Shown here piece by piece: positions 6,879-10,049 of a stretch of 10,049 nucleotides of DNA (position 1 is the stretch's first letter; each line of letters begins with the position of its first letter). Source of the stretch: Odoribacteraceae bacterium (lineage in GTDB: Bacteria; Bacteroidota; Bacteroidia; Bacteroidales; Marinifilaceae); assembly GCA_031259905.1 (NCBI GenBank), contig JAIRKS010000090.1, positions 1 to 10,049 of the forward strand. Direction: 5' to 3'. The notes beneath the pieces were generated by a model, which did not search any database, was not told the DNA's origin, and saw only the letters and a program-made list of their open reading frames with translations. Made by a program: the position numbers and the translations under genes.

Positions 6879-6938
6879 TTTATACATTCGTCCCCTCAAA
6901 AGAACGAGATTTTGTAACCTAATTTAAAGCAATCATAA
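6879..6938 (+). other. topA-ppiD spacer with possible -7 box
   Basis: This 60-base AT-rich gap contains TACATTCG at 6883-6890, a one-base mismatch to TAnnTTTG, 48 bases before the next ATG. A matching -33 box at the proper spacing is not seen. TTTG at 6911-6914 has no -7 partner before the gene start. There is no stem-loop terminator for topA, so the next gene may be reached by read-through as well. Confidence 0.3.
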
Positions 6939-9071
6939 ATGGCAACATTACAGAAAATTAGAAATCAAGGAGGGCTACTCGTCGGTATCATCATGGTGGC
7001 CCTTCTGGCCTTTATCGTGGGAGACGCGTTAAGCTCCAGCCCTCAAATAATAAACCGCGGACGAAACAAAGTGGGAGTGATCGCCGGCGAGTCACTGGAC
7101 ATTCAGGAGTACCAGGCCCTCGTGAGCAATAACGAGAACGTGTCAAGAGTAATGCTGAAACTCCCGTCGCTCGACGACGCGCAACGGCAACAAGTGCAAG
7201 ATGAGACGTGGCAGATGGAGGTACTCCGCATCGTCATGGAACAAGAGCTCGAGAAAATCGGGTTGGGAGTGAGCAACGACGAGATATACGACAGGCTGGT
7301 AGGCGACATGCTGGATCCCACCATCGCTCAATTCATGTCCTCGCTGGGAGTCAACCCCGCGGACAAGGCCCAACTCAATGCCACTATACAGGAAATCCTG
7401 CAAACCCCCAGGGACAACCCCTACAAGATAACGTGGCAATTCCTCGAAAAACAGGCGATCGCCGCGTACCAGGTAGCCAAGTACCAGTCATTGTTTTCCA
7501 AGGCACTCTACATCCCCGGCGAACAGGTAAACGACCTTGCGGTCAGCGCGGGCACCACGGTAGACGTCAGCTACCTGGTAAAAGGATACCATACCGTCAG
7601 CGACTCTGCCGTGACGGTAACTCCTCACGAGATCAAGGAATACTACAATACCCACCAGCACCTCTTCAAGCAACAGGAATCCCGTCAGATCACCTACGTG
7701 AGTTTCGACGTGAGCGCGTCGGCGACGGACATCGAGGAGACACGGAAATCACTCGAAGAGTTGATCCCGGAGTTCAAAACCGCCGGTAACGTGATCGAGT
7801 TCGCCAACAGCGCCACGGATAAAAAGATAGAGCAACGTTTCTACAAGAAAGGCGAGATGAACAAGGAGCTGGACGCTTTCCTTTTCGACGGGACGAATAA
7901 CACGGGAGTGTACGGCCCGTACGAGGAAAACAACGCGTACAACCTCCTCCGCGTGGCCGCCCGCGAGAGAGTGCCGGATTCCGTGAGAATCCGCCGGATC
8001 TTCCTGACCGTCGACCAGACGAACTTCGAGAGCAGGACAAAACTGGCCGATAGTTTAATGCAAGAGCTTCGCGGGGGAGCGAACTTCGAACTCCTCGCGA
8101 GGAAGTTCTCCGCCGACCCGAACTCTGCCGTCAACGGCGGGGATATCGGTTGGTTTACACAGGAGATGCTGCCCCCCCTGTGGCGCGACACGCTCCTCCT
8201 CGCGCGAAAGAACGACGCGAAACTCTTCCCCACGCAAGGCGGGCTGATCATCCTGCAAATCTCCGGGCAGAGCAAGCCGGTGGAGAAAGTGATCGTGGGG
8301 ATCGTGACGAAAGAGATCGGCCCGTCGGAACAGACCACCAACAAGATATATAACGAGGCGCGCGTGTTCGTCGACAACGTGGAGACCATCGCCGATTTCG
8401 AGAAGGCCGTGGCCGACAAGGGGCAAACCAAGCGCTACGCTACCCTCAACAAGAACGACAAGACCATCGCCGGCGTCGAACAGGCAAGGGAGATCGTTCG
8501 CGAAGCATACATGAGCCGTTCCACCGGGAAGGTATTAACGAACAACCGGAAGTCGCCCATCTTTGAATGTGGCAACAAGTACATCGTCGCCGTGCTCACC
8601 AGCATCAAGAAAGAGGGTGTCTCTCCCCTGCAGGAGGTAACCCCGTTGATACAACAGGAACTCGTCCGGAAGAAAAAAGGAGAAATCATCGCGCAAGAGC
8701 TACAAGCCGCCGCCGCCGGTAGCGAGAGCCTTCTCTCCATCGCCCGGAAGACGAACACGGAGATCATCGACGCCACGGACATCAGTTTCGCCTCCCTCCA
8801 GCTCCCCGGTGCCGGTATCGAGCCGAAGGTGATCGCCGGGATCACGCGTCTGGACGTGAACCAGATCTCTCCGCCGATCACCGGAAACCAGGGCGTCTTC
8901 ATGGCCATCGTGACGAACAAAACTAGCGACGCGGAAGCGGTATCTCCCGAAGAGATCGAGCAACGTAAACTCGCGCTGGAGAAAACGCGCGACGAGCTGA
9001 TACTATACCAGATGGTCTACTCGATCATCCGGTCAAAGAAGATAGAAGACTTCAGGTACAGGTTCTATTAA
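6939..9071 (+). CDS. PpiD/SurA-like periplasmic folding protein (parvulin family)
   Basis: This 710-residue protein matches the layout of Bacteroidota PpiD: a short cytoplasmic N-terminus, one membrane helix at about 12-30 (LLVGIIMVALLAFIVGDAL), then a long periplasmic part. A SurA/PpiD N-terminal-like helical region covers about 45-240. A parvulin-type domain spans about 346-445 and carries the hallmark GGDIGWF at 400-406 followed by LPPLW. The family assists folding of secreted and outer-membrane proteins at the outer face of the inner membrane. The parvulin domain contains no histidine: R353 sits where the family has the ARHIL histidine, and PTQGGLII (431-438) lacks the later one. It may therefore act as a chaperone with little isomerase activity, like the parvulin domain of E. 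coli PpiD. Residues 465-710 are less clear and may hold further parvulin-like folds. ATG 6939 gives the expected N-terminus. A strong terminator follows 21 bases after the stop. Confidence 0.9.
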   Translation: MATLQKIRNQGGLLVGIIMVALLAFIVGDALSSSPQIINRGRNKVGVIAGESLDIQEYQALVSNNENVSRVMLKLPSLDDAQRQQVQDETWQMEVLRIVMEQELEKIGLGVSNDEIYDRLVGDMLDPTIAQFMSSLGVNPADKAQLNATIQEILQTPRDNPYKITWQFLEKQAIAAYQVAKYQSLFSKALYIPGEQVNDLAVSAGTTVDVSYLVKGYHTVSDSAVTVTPHEIKEYYNTHQHLFKQQESRQITYVSFDVSASATDIEETRKSLEELIPEFKTAGNVIEFANSATDKKIEQRFYKKGEMNKELDAFLFDGTNNTGVYGPYEENNAYNLLRVAARERVPDSVRIRRIFLTVDQTNFESRTKLADSLMQELRGGANFELLARKFSADPNSAVNGGDIGWFTQEMLPPLWRDTLLLARKNDAKLFPTQGGLIILQISGQSKPVEKVIVGIVTKEIGPSEQTTNKIYNEARVFVDNVETIADFEKAVADKGQTKRYATLNKNDKTIAGVEQAREIVREAYMSRSTGKVLTNNRKSPIFECGNKYIVAVLTSIKKEGVSPLQEVTPLIQQELVRKKKGEIIAQELQAAAAGSESLLSIARKTNTEIIDATDISFASLQLPGAGIEPKVIAGITRLDVNQISPPITGNQGVFMAIVTNKTSDAEAVSPEEIEQRKLALEKTRDELILYQMVYSIIRSKKIEDFRYRFY

Positions 9072-9092
9072 CCCCGCGCGATCGTCACGCGA

Positions 9093-9124
9093 GAAAAAGC
9101 CACTCGTCAACGGGTGGCTTTTTC
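9093..9124. terminator. Strong intrinsic terminator after the PpiD-like gene, probably bidirectional
   Basis: Bases 9093-9106 pair with 9111-9124 around the loop TCAA: 14 pairs with one G-T pair (T9104-G9113). The core is GCCAC with GTGGC, flanked by A5 at 9094-9098 and T5 at 9119-9123. The T-run follows the GC core on the plus strand, and the A-run supplies one on the minus strand, so it could stop transcripts in either direction. It separates the PpiD-like gene from the glycosyltransferase gene. Confidence 0.88.
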
Positions 9125-9169
9125 ACGTGCCGGACGCGAACGCGGACACACGTCAAACAGCCGGAATCC

Positions 9170-10049
9170 ATGCCATCCCGTTCACCAGAGAAAGTACTAA
9201 TCATCACCTACTACTGGCCTCCCGCCGGCGGACCGGGAGTACAGCGCTGGTTAAAATTCGCGAGCTACCTTCCCGCGTTCGGTCGCGAGCCTATCATCCT
9301 GACCGTCGACCCCGACAAGGCGGAATACCCCGTGCGGGACGCCTCCCTGCTGGAAGAAGTACTCCCCGGACAACGGGTATACCGCACCGGCACGTCAGGC
9401 TGGTACGCCCTCTACAAGCGGCTCGTGAAAGCGAAAACGGCCCCGTACAGTGGCTTCGTTGGCGAGGGCAAACCCTCCTTGAAACAAAAGATCTCCCGCT
9501 TCATCCGCGGCAACTTCTTCCTGCCGGACGCCCGCCGGGGATGGAACAGGCACGCTTACCGCGCGGCTGCCCGTCTCGTCCGGGAAGAGGGCATCGGCAC
9601 GGTCATCACCACGGGGCCGCCCATGTCCACCCATCTCGTCGGCAGGAAACTGCAACGCGCGTTCGCCACGCGCTGGATCGCCGACTTCCGCGACCCCTGG
9701 ACGGACATCTACTACTACGACAAGTTCTACCCCACGTCGCTCGCGCGCGCCATCGACCGCCGGTACGAGAGAAACGTCCTGACGCGGGCAGACATCGTGA
9801 TCACGGTAAGCCACCACACGCGCGACCTGTTCCTCGCGAAATCCCCCGCGATCGACCCCGGTAAAGTACACGTCATCCACAACGGACACGACGAGCGGGA
9901 CTTCACCGGGGAATGCCCGAAAGAAAAAGAGTTCACCATCACCTACACCGGCACGCTCGCCGCCGACTACACGCTCTCCGCCTTCATCGCCGCCGCGCGC
10001 GCGCTGCTCGTCGACGCTCCCGCCCGCCTGCGCTTTGCCGGCAAGGTAG
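9170..10049 (+). CDS. GT4-like glycosyltransferase, 3' end outside the window
   Basis: The frame is open from ATG 9170 to the right edge: 293 codons, with no stop. It reads as a GT-B fold glycosyltransferase of the GT4 type, which moves a sugar from a nucleotide donor onto a glycan, lipid or similar acceptor at the cytoplasmic face of the membrane. The N-terminal acceptor domain starts with VLIITYYWPPAGGPGVQRW (about 9-27), a glycine-rich first strand and loop typical of Bacteroidota members. DFRDPWTD is at 172-179, the domain linker VIHNGHDERDF at 235-245, and the donor-binding domain begins with ITYTGTL at 257-263. The catalytic EX7E region lies beyond the edge. Third positions are C/G-rich in this frame, supporting it over the overlapping frame at 9127-9864. 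The gene lies after a strong terminator and probably has its own promoter, which I could not find. Involvement in surface polysaccharide is inference. Confidence 0.88.
   Translation, partial: MPSRSPEKVLIITYYWPPAGGPGVQRWLKFASYLPAFGREPIILTVDPDKAEYPVRDASLLEEVLPGQRVYRTGTSGWYALYKRLVKAKTAPYSGFVGEGKPSLKQKISRFIRGNFFLPDARRGWNRHAYRAAARLVREEGIGTVITTGPPMSTHLVGRKLQRAFATRWIADFRDPWTDIYYYDKFYPTSLARAIDRRYERNVLTRADIVITVSHHTRDLFLAKSPAIDPGKVHVIHNGHDERDFTGECPKEKEFTITYTGTLAADYTLSAFIAAARALLVDAPARLRFAGKV

Noticed and set aside
6633..6899. Minus-strand Cys/Leu-rich small protein opposite the TopA tail
   Set aside because: Its repeats are the mirror of the Lys/Thr-coding 24-bp units, so it is an artefact of the repeat.
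9127..9864. Plus-strand open frame (245 codons) overlapping the glycosyltransferase
   Set aside because: Arg/Pro/His-rich product in another frame; the frame from 9170 carries clear GT4 motifs and the expected third-position bias.

Overview
The window looks like a chromosomal segment of a GC-rich member of the Bacteroidota, probably Bacteroidales. The evidence is the TypA sequence, a type IA topoisomerase ending in zinc-less C-terminal repeats and a Lys/Thr tail, a PpiD-like folding factor of Bacteroidota type, a GT4 glycosyltransferase opening of the kind common in that phylum, A-rich leaders without strong Shine-Dalgarno sites before several genes, and TAnnTTyG-like boxes upstream of genes. 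G or C dominates third codon positions, which also creates many long false antisense frames. I cannot name the genus from sequence alone.

All six supported genes lie on the plus strand. Bases 1-231 hold no gene I can identify but are full of inverted repeats and G-runs. An MFS sugar-type permease (232-1422) follows. It overlaps a ROK-family sugar-kinase-like gene (about 1409-2506) by 14 bases, so the pair probably acts as one uptake-and-phosphorylation unit. After a short gap with the best promoter candidate of the window come typA/bipA (2579-4375), a ribosome-associated GTPase, and topA (4443-6878), DNA topoisomerase I. Then comes a membrane-anchored PpiD/SurA-like periplasmic folding protein (6939-9071), closed by a strong stem-loop terminator (9093-9124). 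A GT4-like glycosyltransferase begins at 9170 and runs off the right edge.

The gene content is mainly housekeeping (translation-linked GTPase, DNA supercoiling, envelope protein folding) next to a small sugar-use pair and the start of a possible surface-glycan gene. I see no phage, insertion sequence, CRISPR array, tRNA, rRNA or defence system, and nothing I would call an undescribed system. The points most worth a second look are the competing stem-loops before the permease gene, the ROK protein without the family's zinc motif, the 24-bp repeats coding the TopA tail, and a parvulin domain with no histidine.
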